A DNA stretch of 64,000 nucleotides from positions 558,001 to 622,000 of the forward strand of contig JAKUDP010000028.1 in assembly GCA_022570795.1 (NCBI GenBank), read 5' to 3'. A program made the position numbers and the translations under genes. The number at the start of each line of letters is the position of its first letter. Position 1 is the stretch's first letter. The notes beneath the pieces were generated by a model. That model had not been told where the DNA came from, searched no databases, and worked only from the letters and a program-made list of their open reading frames with translations. This DNA comes from Sphaerulina vaccinii. Lineage: Eukaryota; Ascomycota; Dothideomycetes; Mycosphaerellales; Mycosphaerellaceae. Positions 1 through 10,754 of this stretch are shown piece after piece.

Positions 1-1319
1 TACAACCATTCTCACCATCTGATATGGGCACTCAATTCGCTCAGTCGATGGCTCCGGTGCACTCACCTCACCCAATGGCATACCACAGTATGTCTCCGGT
101 GCCATCGCGAATGTCATTACACGACGATCGATCAGCATCAGCAAAGCCACAATCTCCATATCAGACATGGCAACCATATCCACAGCAGCAGCAAAGCGGG
201 AGAAGACCGTCTGTCTCTTCTGTGCACTCGCGACATAGCCAGAATTCGCACTCCTCAGAAGACTCGAACAAAGGCCTATGCCCGATCGCAACCTGTGGCA
301 GACATGTCAAGGACCTCAAGGCGCATATGCTCACGCACCAGCAAGAGCGTCCTGAGAAGTGCCCGATCCCAACTTGCGAATACCACATCAAAGGCTTCGC
401 TCGCAAGTATGACAAGAACCGACATACTTTGACGCATTACAAAGGCACAATGGTGTGTGGGTTCTGTCCTGGAAGTGGAAGTGCAGCAGAGAAGAGCTTC
501 AATCGAGCCGATGTCTTCAAGAGACATCTGACATCGGTTCATGGTGTCGAGCAGACACCACCCAATGCGCGAAGAAAGAGTCCGACAGGCACTAAGAAGG
601 CCAATAGTGGAGTCGAAGTATCTGGCATGTGCTCCACATGCGGTAACACATTCGCCAATGCTCAGGACTTTTACGAGCATCTCGATGATTGTGTGTTGCG
701 CGTGGTACAGCAAGCTGAACCCAGCGAAGCGAACAACGAGAAGTTGTTGTCCGAGATCTCGCAGGACAAGGATTGCCAGCAGACTTTGGAGAAGCATCAT
801 CTTCCCACTGAAGTCGATCTCACTGCATCGACTGATTACGATCAGGATGAGGAGATGGAAGAAGATGGCGAGGAAGATGACGCAAATGACGGCACATACG
901 GCAAGCGAAAGACCGGCAAGCGTGTGGGCAAGAATGGTGCCATCCTTAAGCCAGGCCAGAAGAAAGGTCTCACATTGTCGAAGAATGGTGTGCCTCTAGC
1001 TGGATCCATGACTGGGCAAGGCTCCAAGCGAAGAAAGAACTATCCACTGTCATGGGGCGCAGCTCCAGACAAGATGAAGATGAAGAAGCGTGTGCTCTGC
1101 GTATTCGATGGCCCAAGAAGGCTATGGAAAGACGATATGATGCTTGACGCAGAGCATGAAGTCAGAATCCCACTGAATGCAGATGATGCTCGTGGTCCGT
1201 ACGTCACAGACCTGGATGTCTTGACGTTACGAAGAGCAGAAGGTGTCTTGAACGCTACCGAGGAAGAGAAGGGGCCATGGCAGGATGAGGAAGAGCTCCA
1301 ACGCCTGATGGAATCCTAG
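1..1319 (+). CDS. C2H2 zinc-finger protein, 5' partial
   Basis: Probable nuclear DNA-binding regulator. The frame is open from the left edge (codons for Q-P-F-S-P-S-D precede the first ATG at 24), so the true start is probably outside the window. Counting from that ATG, a Ser/Pro/Gln-rich N-terminus of about 80 residues is followed by C2H2-type units at about 85-105 (CPIATC...HMLTH), 112-138 (CPIPTC...HTLTH), 144-175 (CGFC...HLTSVH) and a weaker fourth near 203-225 (CSTCGNTF...H..DC). An acidic stretch (about 270-290) precedes a Lys/Gly-rich basic segment. The first two fingers have the expanded C-x4/5-C spacing common in fungal regulators. I do not recognise a specific orthologue. The stop codon at 1317-1319 is clear. 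Confidence 0.8.
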   Translation, partial: QPFSPSDMGTQFAQSMAPVHSPHPMAYHSMSPVPSRMSLHDDRSASAKPQSPYQTWQPYPQQQQSGRRPSVSSVHSRHSQNSHSSEDSNKGLCPIATCGRHVKDLKAHMLTHQQERPEKCPIPTCEYHIKGFARKYDKNRHTLTHYKGTMVCGFCPGSGSAAEKSFNRADVFKRHLTSVHGVEQTPPNARRKSPTGTKKANSGVEVSGMCSTCGNTFANAQDFYEHLDDCVLRVVQQAEPSEANNEKLLSEISQDKDCQQTLEKHHLPTEVDLTASTDYDQDEEMEEDGEEDDANDGTYGKRKTGKRVGKNGAILKPGQKKGLTLSKNGVPLAGSMTGQGSKRRKNYPLSWGAAPDKMKMKKRVLCVFDGPRRLWKDDMMLDAEHEVRIPLNADDARGPYVTDLDVLTLRRAEGVLNATEEEKGPWQDEEELQRLMES

Positions 1320-3087
1320 ATGACGCTTCGGCGGAAGCGTGTATTTGTACTCGTGTGTCATCGCTTTGGTGATACCAGACAGCCAGCCAGCTATTAGCGG
1401 CTTGGGATGATGAGTTTACGACAGCGCGAAGAGATATCCAGCTCAGAGTATGAGTAGCATTAGTACTAGTTTCGACAGAATAGAGCGGTGCAGGGCACTG
1501 AAAGTTCTTTCAGGTACCAATATATCAAGTTGCCGGCGTGGTGGCAATCTCCTGCCCCAGCTTTCACGGGGTCCCCATCAATATTTGAATAAGATATACA
1601 AATCTGCAGTTGTGCCAAGAAATCCAAAGTGAAAAAACTCAACCGCACTTCAACACTTCAACATAACATAACATCAACGTATACCTACGACGTAGAAGCA
1701 AAAGAACATGACCCCAAAACAGGACATAGAAGAACTGGTAGCTCCGAGCTAAAAGCAAAAAAAGAATCACTGATTGAGGTCCGCCTGGGCTGAAGAACTG
1801 TTAGTATATGCTTTACACGCTAGCCGATGTTTGTATTCACTTACGATCGAACCCAGAATCTCCTGATCGCAATTGAAGTCGTAGTCAGACGCCTTACTCG
1901 AAGGCCGTTAGTCGTGGTTCGAAGGAATCATGGTGATTGTAATGTCTTACCCATTGGGCCAACGGACCGGTGTGATTGATGGAAGGGCAAAACTTTGATC
2001 GAATATGATCACTCAATTCAGTGGCCCGAAGCGGAGCTCAATACGACCGGCCTGTCGGGCTTGTGCGAAGCCGGCAAACTGAGAGCACCCACTCGACTGG
2101 ACGGCGCTCAACTTCATCTTCAACGAAACTTCACGCTTTGGATCGATATCTGCTCAACGTTCTTCTGCTCTTGGACTGGCATAGCTTCGATCATTCGATC
2201 ATCTCTCGCTGTGGCTGTCGTCCTCCTTTGGCGAAGTGTTGATCACATTTGAGAATCGGTACAAACCTCCGATTTAAGCTTTCCCTCTTCACAACATGGT
2301 CAGTACCTCATTTCGCCTCGCACCAGGTCCAGCATTGTCCGACCTTCCAAATTGATCAAGAACAACGAAATGCCGGACTGGAAGCCTGGTGGAATCCAGA
2401 ACGGAGATATACCTTCTTCCTGAATGCCCAAGGAAAGCCCCCGCATACATTTGCTTGTGAGGCTAATTCCAAGGCTCGGCGCCACGTCCGCATACCATCT
2501 TTCTCCAGATCTACGCTCCACGACAGTACGAGTTCGGCACTGCAAACACGTGGCTGTCGCGTGTATGCATGCGCGCTCAAGACGTTTCGTTTGCGATACA
2601 TTCTTATCAAAAACACAAGTGATCAAAGCAACACTCGAGAACAGCAACTGTCATACTGCAACAATACAGTAAGCATCCAGATTTGCACATCGTATGTTAC
2701 GCCACCTACCATGACTACGAGTCTTGGGAAGAATTCTGGGATATATACCATCAACACCACTTCATACAAGTTGTGCGAGCGACACAAGTGAATGACATCC
2801 CAAAATGTGACTTGAAATGGTACTGCATCGTATCAAGCGTTGCCGCGTTCTATAGTCCATCTTCATCCCCGCGCACCAAGCGAATCGCCTCCTAGCCAAG
2901 AGCGCGGCATGGACTGGCATCTATGCTCATCCGCGGTGCTGGCATCCAGGAAGTTGTGTAAAAAGGTAGCTATATGCCCTCTCGTTGTCGTCTGTGCTGC
3001 TCATTATTATTATTCCTCCTGAAGAATCTCCCCAGCACCTTTCACGAGTCGAGAGTAGTAGCACTTCTGCTACAGTTTCCAGCCATC
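1320..3087. other. intergenic region, no gene supported
   Basis: Stop codons interrupt all frames and no splice-joined reading gives a recognisable protein. The last few hundred bases are presumably the promoter and 5' leader of the MFS gene at 3088; they contain a short ATT run near 3003-3014. A 70-codon reading at 2683-2895 has a natural-looking composition (Trp/His/Tyr-rich) but no ATG and no family match that I recognise. Confidence 0.6.
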
Positions 3088-4817
3088 ATGGCGGCAGCAA
3101 CACCCACCTACGTGGAGACCACGAAAGCAGAGGGCTACGATGCAACAGAGACAAGACTGGAAAAGTACGATTCGCCGGTCACACCAGATGAAGATGATCC
3201 TTACAATTGGTTTACGCCGGAAGAAGGGCGAAAGATCAAGCATAAGATTGATCGACGACTCGTGCTGGTTCTTGGTGCCATGTACTGTGTGAGCTTGATG
3301 GATAGGACCAATTTGTCCAACGCCGCTATTGCTGGAATGAGAACTGAGTTGCTCATGGTTGGCAATAACCGTTATGTGAGTACATGCAGAGAGAACGAGT
3401 GATTTCTAGACACTGACTTTGATGACAGTCGATCGTCACGCTCGTGTTCTTTATCACATATACGATCTTCCAGCCAGTTGCGACTCCTCTCACTCGCAAG
3501 ATTGGACCACGAATCTTCCTGTCGGGCATCTGTACAGCTTGGGGCGTTGTCATGATCGGAATGGGCCTCATTAACGATTGTAAGTCAAGCACTCTCTGAG
3601 CACCAAGCAGGTGTCATGACTGTACGTATTAGCTGACATACGCGTGTGCTATAGGGCAAGAGCTGGCTGGTCTGCGCGTTATCCTAGGTGTATTTGAGGC
3701 GGGCTACTTCCCTGGCGCAGTGTACCTGTTGTCCACCTGGTTCGTGAGATACGATGTCGGCAAGCGATACGCAGTCTTCTACATGATCGGCTCTTTGGCG
3801 AGTGCTGCTTCAGGAATCCTGGCCTACGGTCTCATGCAAATGAATGGTCTTGCTAATTACGCCGGATGGAGATGGTGAGTTTCTGATGGACTTCGACAAT
3901 CGACAACTGAGCATGGCTGACGTCTTCTAGGATCTTCATTATCGAGGGAATCATCACAGTCCTGATTGGAATCATGGGCTACTGTCTGCTCGTCCCTTTC
4001 CCAGATCAGAAAGCCTGGAACTCCTGGAACTTCCTTTCAGAACGTGAGGTGCGCTACGTGATGGCCACTGTCGATCGCGATCGAGGCGATGCTCAAGTGG
4101 AAGCCTTCACTCTCAAGCGATTCTTGACACCTGCCTCGGACCTGAAAGTCTGGGGCTTTGCGATGATCTTTCTCTGCACGACGACTATGGCTTACGCTAT
4201 TGCTTTCTTCCTTCCGATTATTCTCAGACTGGGAATGGGCTTCAGTATTGCAGAAAGTCAATGCCTCGTGGCACCACCTTATGCATTTGCGGCCCTTGTC
4301 ATGTATGTGGAATCCTGGCTGGGTGACCGATACCGTGTGCGAGGACCTCAGATCCTCTTCAATGCTATCGTGGCCATAATCGGACTCGCTATCACGGGTT
4401 GGACAACGGGAAGCGGACTCAGATACTTTGGTGTCTTTCTCTTCTGTGCTCCGGTGCAAGCCAACGTGGTCATGGTAATGTCCTTCCAGGCCAACAACAT
4501 CCGTGGTCAGTGGAAGCGTGCCTTCTGCAGTGCTTCTCTCGTCGGCTTCGGTGGTATCGGTAAGTTTAGATGGTCGCTACATCGCTTGTTGCCAGCACTA
4601 ACAAATCGATGCAGGTGGTATTGCCGGTTCTCTCATCTTCCGCGAGCAGGATCTTCCAAGATACATTCCAGGTTTGTGGGGTTGTATTACTGCTTGCCTG
4701 CTCACAGTTGTCATCACTCTGGCGCTTCAGTTGCACTTCTTTTTTGCGAACAAGAAAGCAGACCGTGGTGAGAAAGAGCTCGAGGGAGGTGGACCTACAT
4801 TCCGATACACTCTGTAG
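3088..4817 (+). CDS. MFS permease, ACS (allantoate/anion) family
   Basis: Plasma-membrane solute importer of the anion:cation symporter branch of MFS (Dal5/Tna1-like), whose members import allantoate, nicotinate, pantothenate and aromatic or organic acids. Five exons by eye: 3088-3375, 3429-3579, 3655-3874, 3931-4559 and 4615-4817; all joints keep frame and give 496 residues, normal for the family. Visible marks are an N-terminal polar tail ending in DDPYNW, the helix-1 motif SLMDRTNLSNAAIAG, the helix-2/3 loop TRKIGPRIFLSG, the EAGYFPGAVYLL segment of helix 4/5 and a charged central loop (about 215-260). The C-terminal half has the WLGDRYRVRGP loop. It lies upstream of, and convergent with, the FrnE-like gene (150 bp apart). 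The substrate cannot be told from sequence; the neighbours suggest an aromatic acid. Confidence 0.88.
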
Positions 4818-4967
4818 ATCCGTCTACATTCGTACAGTTAAGCAATCTGGCAACAATAATACTTTCAGATGTACTTTTCAAGGTTTCTGCTCCCTCCTGG
4901 AATTGTAATTCATGTGTCGCTCTATTTGGGGAGAGAGACAACCATTTCGCATCAGTGCTGTCTGGTT

Positions 4968-5648
4968 TCACGAGCTTTCTTTAATGATTGTCTTCAGAGC
5001 TTTCACGTAGTCTTCCACTTCCTTTGCGCCTTCCAGAGTGACATCTCGCCTCTTGCCCTCGAGGACAATGTATGGTACTGCATCGATCCCATTCCCTGCT
5101 TGTTCCCTAATGAGCATCTTGACCTCTTGCAGTCCTTCGTTCTCATCCTCCACGAATCTCTTAGCCTCTTGGTCATCTATTCCAGCCTCTTTCGCCGCTA
5201 CCAACAAGGTCTCTTGCGAGCTAGGATGCTTTTCCTCTTCGAAGTACTGCCAATATAGGCTATTGACAAGCTTATTCGCTGTCTCTGCGCCCTTCTGCTC
5301 TTGCCAGTGCTGGATCATGCGATGAGCCCCAAGCGTACTCGCTACTGTGCCACCGAATTTGAAGTCGATGCCCTCTTTGTTTCCATATGTGGACATTAGT
5401 AGCATGTATTTCTCCATTCTCTCTTCGCTGTTGCCATATTTGGTCTTGCGATACCAGTCGTACTTGCTTTCGCCCTCTTGCGATGCATTAGGATATAGCT
5501 GATATGGCTTGTAGACCACAGTGAAGTTGACAGGCGTGCTAGAGTCCTCACGAATCTGAGCAAGAGCCTTGTCCAGCCTGCGTTTGGCCAGATAAGTCCA
5601 TGGGCAGATGGTGTCCAGCGTAAATTGGATCTCAGAGTCGTATGTCAT
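4968..5648 (-). CDS. FrnE/DsbA-fold (HCCA isomerase-like) protein
   Basis: Thioredoxin-fold protein of the DSBA/FrnE family, which includes 2-hydroxychromene-2-carboxylate isomerases and polyketide-associated DsbA-like proteins. The reading gives 226 residues from the ATG at 5648 (MTYDSEIQFTLD). The frame extends upstream to 5693 only through a GTG, so the ATG is preferred. The active-site region TICPWTYLAKRR sits at about residues 11-22. The second position of the usual CPWC motif is Thr, so disulfide chemistry of the CXXC type is unlikely. The C-terminal part contains the family pattern GIDAVPYIVLEGKR with its cis-Pro (about 185-198). Cytosolic: no signal peptide. It ends 150 bp from the MFS permease, tail to tail. 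A glutathione-dependent isomerase role in aromatic breakdown is possible but inferred. Confidence 0.82.
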   Translation of the reverse strand: MTYDSEIQFTLDTICPWTYLAKRRLDKALAQIREDSSTPVNFTVVYKPYQLYPNASQEGESKYDWYRKTKYGNSEERMEKYMLLMSTYGNKEGIDFKFGGTVASTLGAHRMIQHWQEQKGAETANKLVNSLYWQYFEEEKHPSSQETLLVAAKEAGIDDQEAKRFVEDENEGLQEVKMLIREQAGNGIDAVPYIVLEGKRRDVTLEGAKEVEDYVKALKTIIKESS

Positions 5649-6196
5649 GGTGTAAGGTGTATAATCTGCTTCTCGAACAGTAGATGGTTGCACTACTCAT
5701 AACATAATCAGAGCTCTGTAGTCCGCCTAACTACACAGGCACAATCGACATCATCGCACAGCCGCAAGCGATTTTCTTCCACTCACCCGGCTGTTTCGAC
5801 AACTGAGGACTGCTGAGTCTGGGTTAGAACGCCAGCTGCCATTCCCACGAGAGTAGTTCAGCCACACACACATAGCTGACTGATGCATCTTGCGCAACGG
5901 ACTTATCAACCGCCCGTGAGAAGTACACGTCGACTATGATGAAGATAGGCGCATCGGTGGACAAAGGAAATGCGTCCGGCAGAAACGGAGACGGAGAGAA
6001 TGTCAGACCGGGATCAAGTCGCCGGTTCGCATGCACAAGTCCGACAGGCAACGGCATTAATTTATGCAACGAGCAAATGATATATATGTTTCCTTCTCTC
6101 TTGCCATTGTATCGAATAACCAACTTTCAATCCCAGCTTCTACTCACAGCACATACCAACACCACTTTATCAAGCTTTCGCTCAATCTTAGCCACT
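5649..6196. other. intergenic region between FrnE-like gene and small ORF
   Basis: Probable shared promoter between the leftward FrnE-like gene and the rightward small gene at 6197. A short T/C-rich run precedes 6197. No further coding support: a leftward 99-codon reading (5824-6123) and a rightward one starting at 5936 have no family features. Confidence 0.5.
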
Positions 6197-6403
6197 ATGT
6201 TCATGGGATACTCTGGTGGATTGGGAGGTGCCAAGCCACAAGATGAGACTGAACAACGAGGAAGACGTGCATCGCAAGACTCGATCAAAAGCTGGCGACA
6301 AAGTACGACATTAATGTTCTTAGATCATCGGCTCTAACTACTAACATGAGCAACAGAATTCCTCGCTCGTCTTCGAAGTCGATCTCGATCGAACAAAGCA
6401 TAA
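6197..6403 (+). CDS. small 50-residue protein, two exons (hypothetical)
   Basis: Reading missed by single-frame inspection. Exon 1 is 6197-6302 and exon 2 is 6357-6403. The intron starts GTACGA, has a textbook CTAAC branch site 14 bases before its end, and ends CAACAG. Joining restores frame and gives 50 residues: a Gly-rich start (MFMGYSGGLGGAKP), an acidic/Arg middle (DETEQRGRRASQDS) and a very basic end (ARLRSRSRSNKA). The Arg-Ser repeat and the RRAS site look like a kinase-phosphorylated tail. I recognise no family. It lies just before the aromatic-type oxidative genes, but any link is conjecture. It could instead be part of a non-coding transcript. Confidence 0.4.
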
Positions 6404-6824
6404 TCGAGCAGACCCCAGACAACAATTGCTATCATAGTGACCCTCATTGCGAAGAGCCACGTCTCGAACCTAGAGTAACACCAAATTGTCTGCCAAACGT
6501 TCGGAGACACACCTTGTGTACGCATGATGATGTGCACAGCTTCACGGAGCGGCAGAAGGAAGACCTCAAGGCGAGGTAGTGTTCGAACTGGCCTGGTGTC
6601 GAGTTGGCAGGAGCGACATTAGCTATGTGAGGGTCGGAAGCCATAGTTCTCGAGACTGCAATGCCATGCTTGATCTGGCACGACGATTCGAGACTCAGTC
6701 TAGTAGCGTTCCAAGAAGAGAGAGGCATGGAGTGGAGCATATTGCAGGATGTAGAGGTAGCATAATTGTAAGAGCAGCATACTGTGTCATGTTGCACAAC
6801 CCAGTATCTTCAGCTGTCCGTCTC
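6404..6824. other. intergenic region
   Basis: Separates the small ORF from the 3' end of the leftward FAD monooxygenase. Presumably holds the 3' ends of both transcripts. No gene, repeat or RNA recognised. Confidence 0.5.
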
Positions 6825-8178
6825 TCACTTTTGTAAAGAAGCAAGATACTGCTTGGCCTCCGCGACGGCGTCGTAACTGTCGATCCAATTGTAGCGCTCT
6901 GCAGTAGTCCATTGACCCTTACCATGGGCTTCTTCAGAATCCTGGTCTTGCAGACGGGCAACCTGAGCGTCTGGATCTGGATCCCCGAATCGCTTCATGT
7001 TGGATTGTATGATTTCTCGAAACCCTTGAACTCGAGGCCATCTTAGCTCTTCATACGCTTTCGCCACGTCTCCGAAGGTTGAGAAGTCTGCAGAGCTCGA
7101 CAGCAGAGTAGCAAGTATGGCGGCGTCTTCCATAGCCATCGCAGCTCCTTGACCAGCATATGGCGGCATAGCATGTGCAGCGTCTCCCAGAAGAATGATT
7201 CGACCTCCAGGACTTGACCAAGTAGGCAGATCTGGTAGCTCAGCGATCTTCCATCTAATTCCGGCGTTTGTTTCGTTGAGAAGTTCTGTTACAGCAGGCT
7301 CGAAGTCATGCCATCGTTTTCGGTAGGCATCCATGTCTCCAATGGTGGATATCAGCTCGGTGGAATTGGAACTTTCCTCCTTGTACTCAATCCCATCTCC
7401 ATAGGCATGGTCGTTGAATTGCAAATGATACTTATAGTGGAGAGTCATGGTCCAACCTATGATACTCCTTTCTGAACCTAGCCAGAACTGAAATGGGTCC
7501 TTGCCATCTTCATACAGCTGGCGCGAGGCTTCATGGCGACTCATGACCTCTTGAGGTACATCGATCAGGAACGTGCAATGTTTGGTAAGCTTGGGCTCAA
7601 CATCTTGGAGATGTTCGATGCACTTCCTGGTCTTGGAATTGATGCCATCTGCACCTATAACGACATCTGCTTGCAGGCATCTGCCATCTTGGAGCATCAC
7701 CCCGACACCAGACTCGTGCTCGATCATGCCTAGGAAGCTCTGTTTGATGTGAACCTTGGCATCTGCTTTTGTCGCGTGCTTCACCAACAGACGCAGCAAG
7801 TCTGCACGATGGACCATGGAATGGCTAGCCACCCATCAGTGCAAGACTTCATTGTGTACCGTGAGCTTACCCATGCAAAGTTTGTACTCTTCGTATTGAT
7901 GACCCGTCTCGGAACGACTTGATCTGACAGGTTTGTCCTACATCGGCAACACTCAGGAAGTCATCCTCCATGCCAAGTGCAAACAGGAGCTTCGTGGCAT
8001 TGGTCGTCAAGTTGAGCCCTTGCCCGATATCGTTGTCGCCATCAGAGTATCTAGGCTTGTGCTCGATGACAACGACTTCATGACCAGCTTGTGCTAAGAA
8101 GATGGCGGCTACTAGCCCTCCAATACCGCCGCCGATGACGAAGACTGTAAGCACTTTAAGAGATCCAGGTGCGGCCAT
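6825..8178 (-). CDS. FAD-dependent monooxygenase, salicylate-hydroxylase type
   Basis: Class A flavoprotein aromatic hydroxylase that would use FAD, NAD(P)H and O2 to hydroxylate a phenolic acid or related ring. Two exons: 8178-7871 and 7824-6825, with a 46-bp intron (GTAAGC...GGCTAG); the joint restores L-H-G-H-S-M-V-H-R-A-D-L, the conserved substrate-side segment. The 435 residues match the family's usual length. Visible motifs: dinucleotide fold VIGGGIGGLVAA (about 13-24) ending in the ribose-binding acidic residue of VVIEHKP, the ADVVIGADGINSKTR motif (DG/GADG, about 160-175), and the second FAD motif IILLGDAAHAMPPYAGQG (about 317-334). No signal peptide or membrane anchor. It is transcribed in the same direction as the CoA-ligase-like gene immediately upstream (8475), which supports a shared pathway. 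The exact substrate is unknown. Confidence 0.88.
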
Positions 8179-8474
8179 AGTGCGCTGGAGAAGTAGAAGA
8201 CGAGTATGACAACCCGTCGTTTGTCATTATGGAGTAAGCGGATGGTGTGGGCATATCAAGTGTGTTCGTCCGTAGGGCCAAGATAGGGCTTTAGCCGAAG
8301 GAAGGCAGATTGTGGGTCGGATAGTGGGTAGTGGCGTCCAAGTAAACCTTCACTGGTCCGAATTTGATTCGATGTCGTGGTTGGCCGGTATAGTGGCTCA
8401 AGATGCACACGCTTGACGTCTGAATTCCGTGTATGTCTGTAGTTGCACACACTCTCGCTCCAGGCTATGTACAA

Positions 8475-10339
8475 TCACAGCTTCGCCTTTGCCTTGGCCT
8501 GGAGAGCTTGTGCATCCTTCTTCGCCCATTCCTTGACAACTTTTCGTTGAATCTTCCCACTGAGCAGTCGCGGGATGCTGTCCACAATAACGACTCCTCC
8601 GGTCAGGTGCTTGTGCTTAGCAGCCTTCCTGGCAACGTATCGCTGGATTCCCCTCTGCACGCCGACAGCCTCGATGCTGGGACTTTGCAGCTTGATATAG
8701 GCTCTCGGTCTTTCAGCACCATCATCAAGGATAAGGCCTACCACAGCAGCGTCCGCAACATCTTCGTGTTCAAGCAAGAGCGCTTCAAGCTCGGCTGGTG
8801 CTACTTGATAGCCTTTCACTTTGATAAGCTCTTTCCTCCTATCCACAATATAGAATTTGTCATCTCGGTATTCCGCGATGTCTCCTGTCTGGAGCCAGCC
8901 ATCTTCAGCGTATGTGTCCTTCGTTGCGGCTTTGTTTTCGTGATAGCACAGTAACATCTGTGGTCCCCTCACCCATAGCTCTCCAGCTTGACCGGCAGCC
9001 ACTTCTTTGCCCTCCTCGTCAACCAACATCGCTTCGGTATCCGGGAGTAAGAAGCCTGCACTGCCACTGTCGTCTTCGAACAGACCTGGAATCATCAGAG
9101 CCGTACAGGTGGTTTCTGTCATCCCGTAGCTCTGCACAATGATGGCACCTAGTTTCTTGCTGATATCGTTTTGCAGATCTCTCTTCAAGGGCGCAGCAGC
9201 AGACATGATCCATTTGACGCTGCTCAAGTCAAGCTGTTCAATGCCATGTCTTTTGCTCATCATGACTAGAACAGGCGGAACTAGTTGCAAATTCGTGATC
9301 TTGTGTTTCTCGATGTGCTTCAGGTACGGCTCCAGCTTGAATTGGGACATGACGTACACCGACTGGCGTAGCTTGCAAGCTACGATGAGAGTGAAGCACT
9401 GAGCATATGCGTGGTACCATGGCAGGAATGTTAGCCACCGGTCGGCGTCAGGTTGATCAATGGTCTGCTGTGTGCCGTGCAGTCGAGCATGGATGATTTG
9501 CAAGGAGTTTGCTATCCAATTGAAGTGTGTCGTACAAACGCCTTTCGGAAGCCTACCAGCCATCAGTACTCAAGCTTCAATCGCATTGGGGTGCCTCGTC
9601 ATGTATGTCTCGTAATGCGTTGTGTCGATGTATACTGACCCTGTTGTACCAGAGGAGAAGTTGATGACCGCCACAGTTTTCTTAGATGAGTCGCCTGCCA
9701 TTGGGTCCCATTGCCACTCTATAGCCTCCTCACCAGGGGCCAGGATGCTCTGCCAACTCGTAGTGTTGGACTTGCTGCTTTCAAGACTCCCGAACTCGTA
9801 TACTCGATGGCTCGGTACGCCAGATCGAGCTGCTGCATCCTTTGCCTTAGTCAACCTAGAAAGTATCAGTCGGAGCGTAAGCAAGTATCTCAGCCGGCCA
9901 TGTCTATCACTACGGCCCAGAGACGGCTCAATTGTGGTATGCCTCTCATCAGTTGGTGCACTTACACTGATGGATCGGCAAGCACAACAGCAGCGCGTAC
10001 AGTCTTCATCTGATGCACAAGCTCGGGCACCGTGTATGTAGGGTTTGCAGCTGTGAAGATGCGCTTAGAGCCAATCGTCGCCAGGTACACAACAGGCGTA
10101 AAAATGCTGTTCGGCGCTATGACCATGACTGGTGCTTGCTCATGTATTCCAAGTTTGTCCAATCCACAAGCGAAACGCTTGATGAGGTGCAATGCCTGTG
10201 AAGCAGTAAGGCATCGAGCTGTGTCCTCGGCATCGATCCATAGGGGTTTGTCGTCTTCGACCTTGCCATCCGGAAACAGAAAACTGAGCAGATTGCGTTG
10301 TGGAAAGTCGATAGGTGGTAGAGTCGATTGGAAAGGCAT
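8475..10339 (-). CDS. 4-coumarate:CoA ligase-like acyl-CoA synthetase, PTS1
   Basis: ANL-superfamily adenylating enzyme that would activate an aromatic or fatty carboxylic acid with ATP and CoA. Three exons: 10339-9966, 9855-9640 and 9552-8475; introns have GTAAGT and GTCAGT donors and TAG acceptors with TGAT branch sites. The second joint exactly rebuilds the P-loop-like A3 motif SSGTTGLPKGV. Other marks are YGMTETTC (A5), the GWLQTGDIAEY and VDRRKELIKVKGYQVAP segments (A7-A8), and the C-terminal catalytic Lys in LLSGKIQRKV (A10). The 555 residues fit the family. The last three residues are A-K-L, a good peroxisomal PTS1, so the enzyme probably works in peroxisomes, as expected for chain-shortening of phenylpropanoid or fatty acids. 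It lies directly upstream of the FAD monooxygenase on the same strand, 296 bp away. Confidence 0.9.
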
Positions 10340-10754
10340 GTTGAGTAGGCGACGGTGCCAGACAGTCTTCCAGAACGTGATGTGGTAGAATGTTGGTCAC
10401 CGCAGCAGCCTTCAAATAGAGCAATTTCGATATCGAGATGCCACAGGCTATGAGATGGTATGCATCCAGTTCATTTCAAGCAGTTGAAGGGCGGGTGAGT
10501 TGTGCTTCAATGCCGACGGCGTCATTTGCCCCACTTGTTTCCGCACTCGCGTCCAAGCGGGTTGCAGAACGATCGCAATGGAAAGCGAAGTGGTTGTCTA
10601 CCCCCAGTGTGAGCCGCTTGCATTTTATAAGCCTCCCCTGTCAAAATGCAAGGATGCTGGTATGCACACATTCTGCACAGCTCAATGCAACTTGTTAGAG
10701 ACTGATACGTTAGTCGTCAGTGGAGGACCACATATCTGATTATGGCTTAAGGAC
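10340..10754. other. intergenic region upstream of CoA ligase
   Basis: Contains the promoter of the leftward CoA-ligase-like gene and the 3' flank of VPS23. No coding, repeat or RNA signal recognised. Confidence 0.5.

Noticed and set aside
541..999. 152-codon plus-strand reading inside the first C2H2 gene
   Set aside because: It is an alternate frame of a strongly supported zinc-finger coding region, with an Arg/Ser-rich composition typical of such shadows.
2683..2895. 70-codon reading rich in Trp, His and Tyr before the MFS permease
   Set aside because: No ATG at the opening, no supporting splice sites upstream and no family match; left as intergenic.
5824..6123. 99-codon leftward reading near the small gene
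   Set aside because: No family features, and it overlaps the probable promoter of the small two-exon gene.
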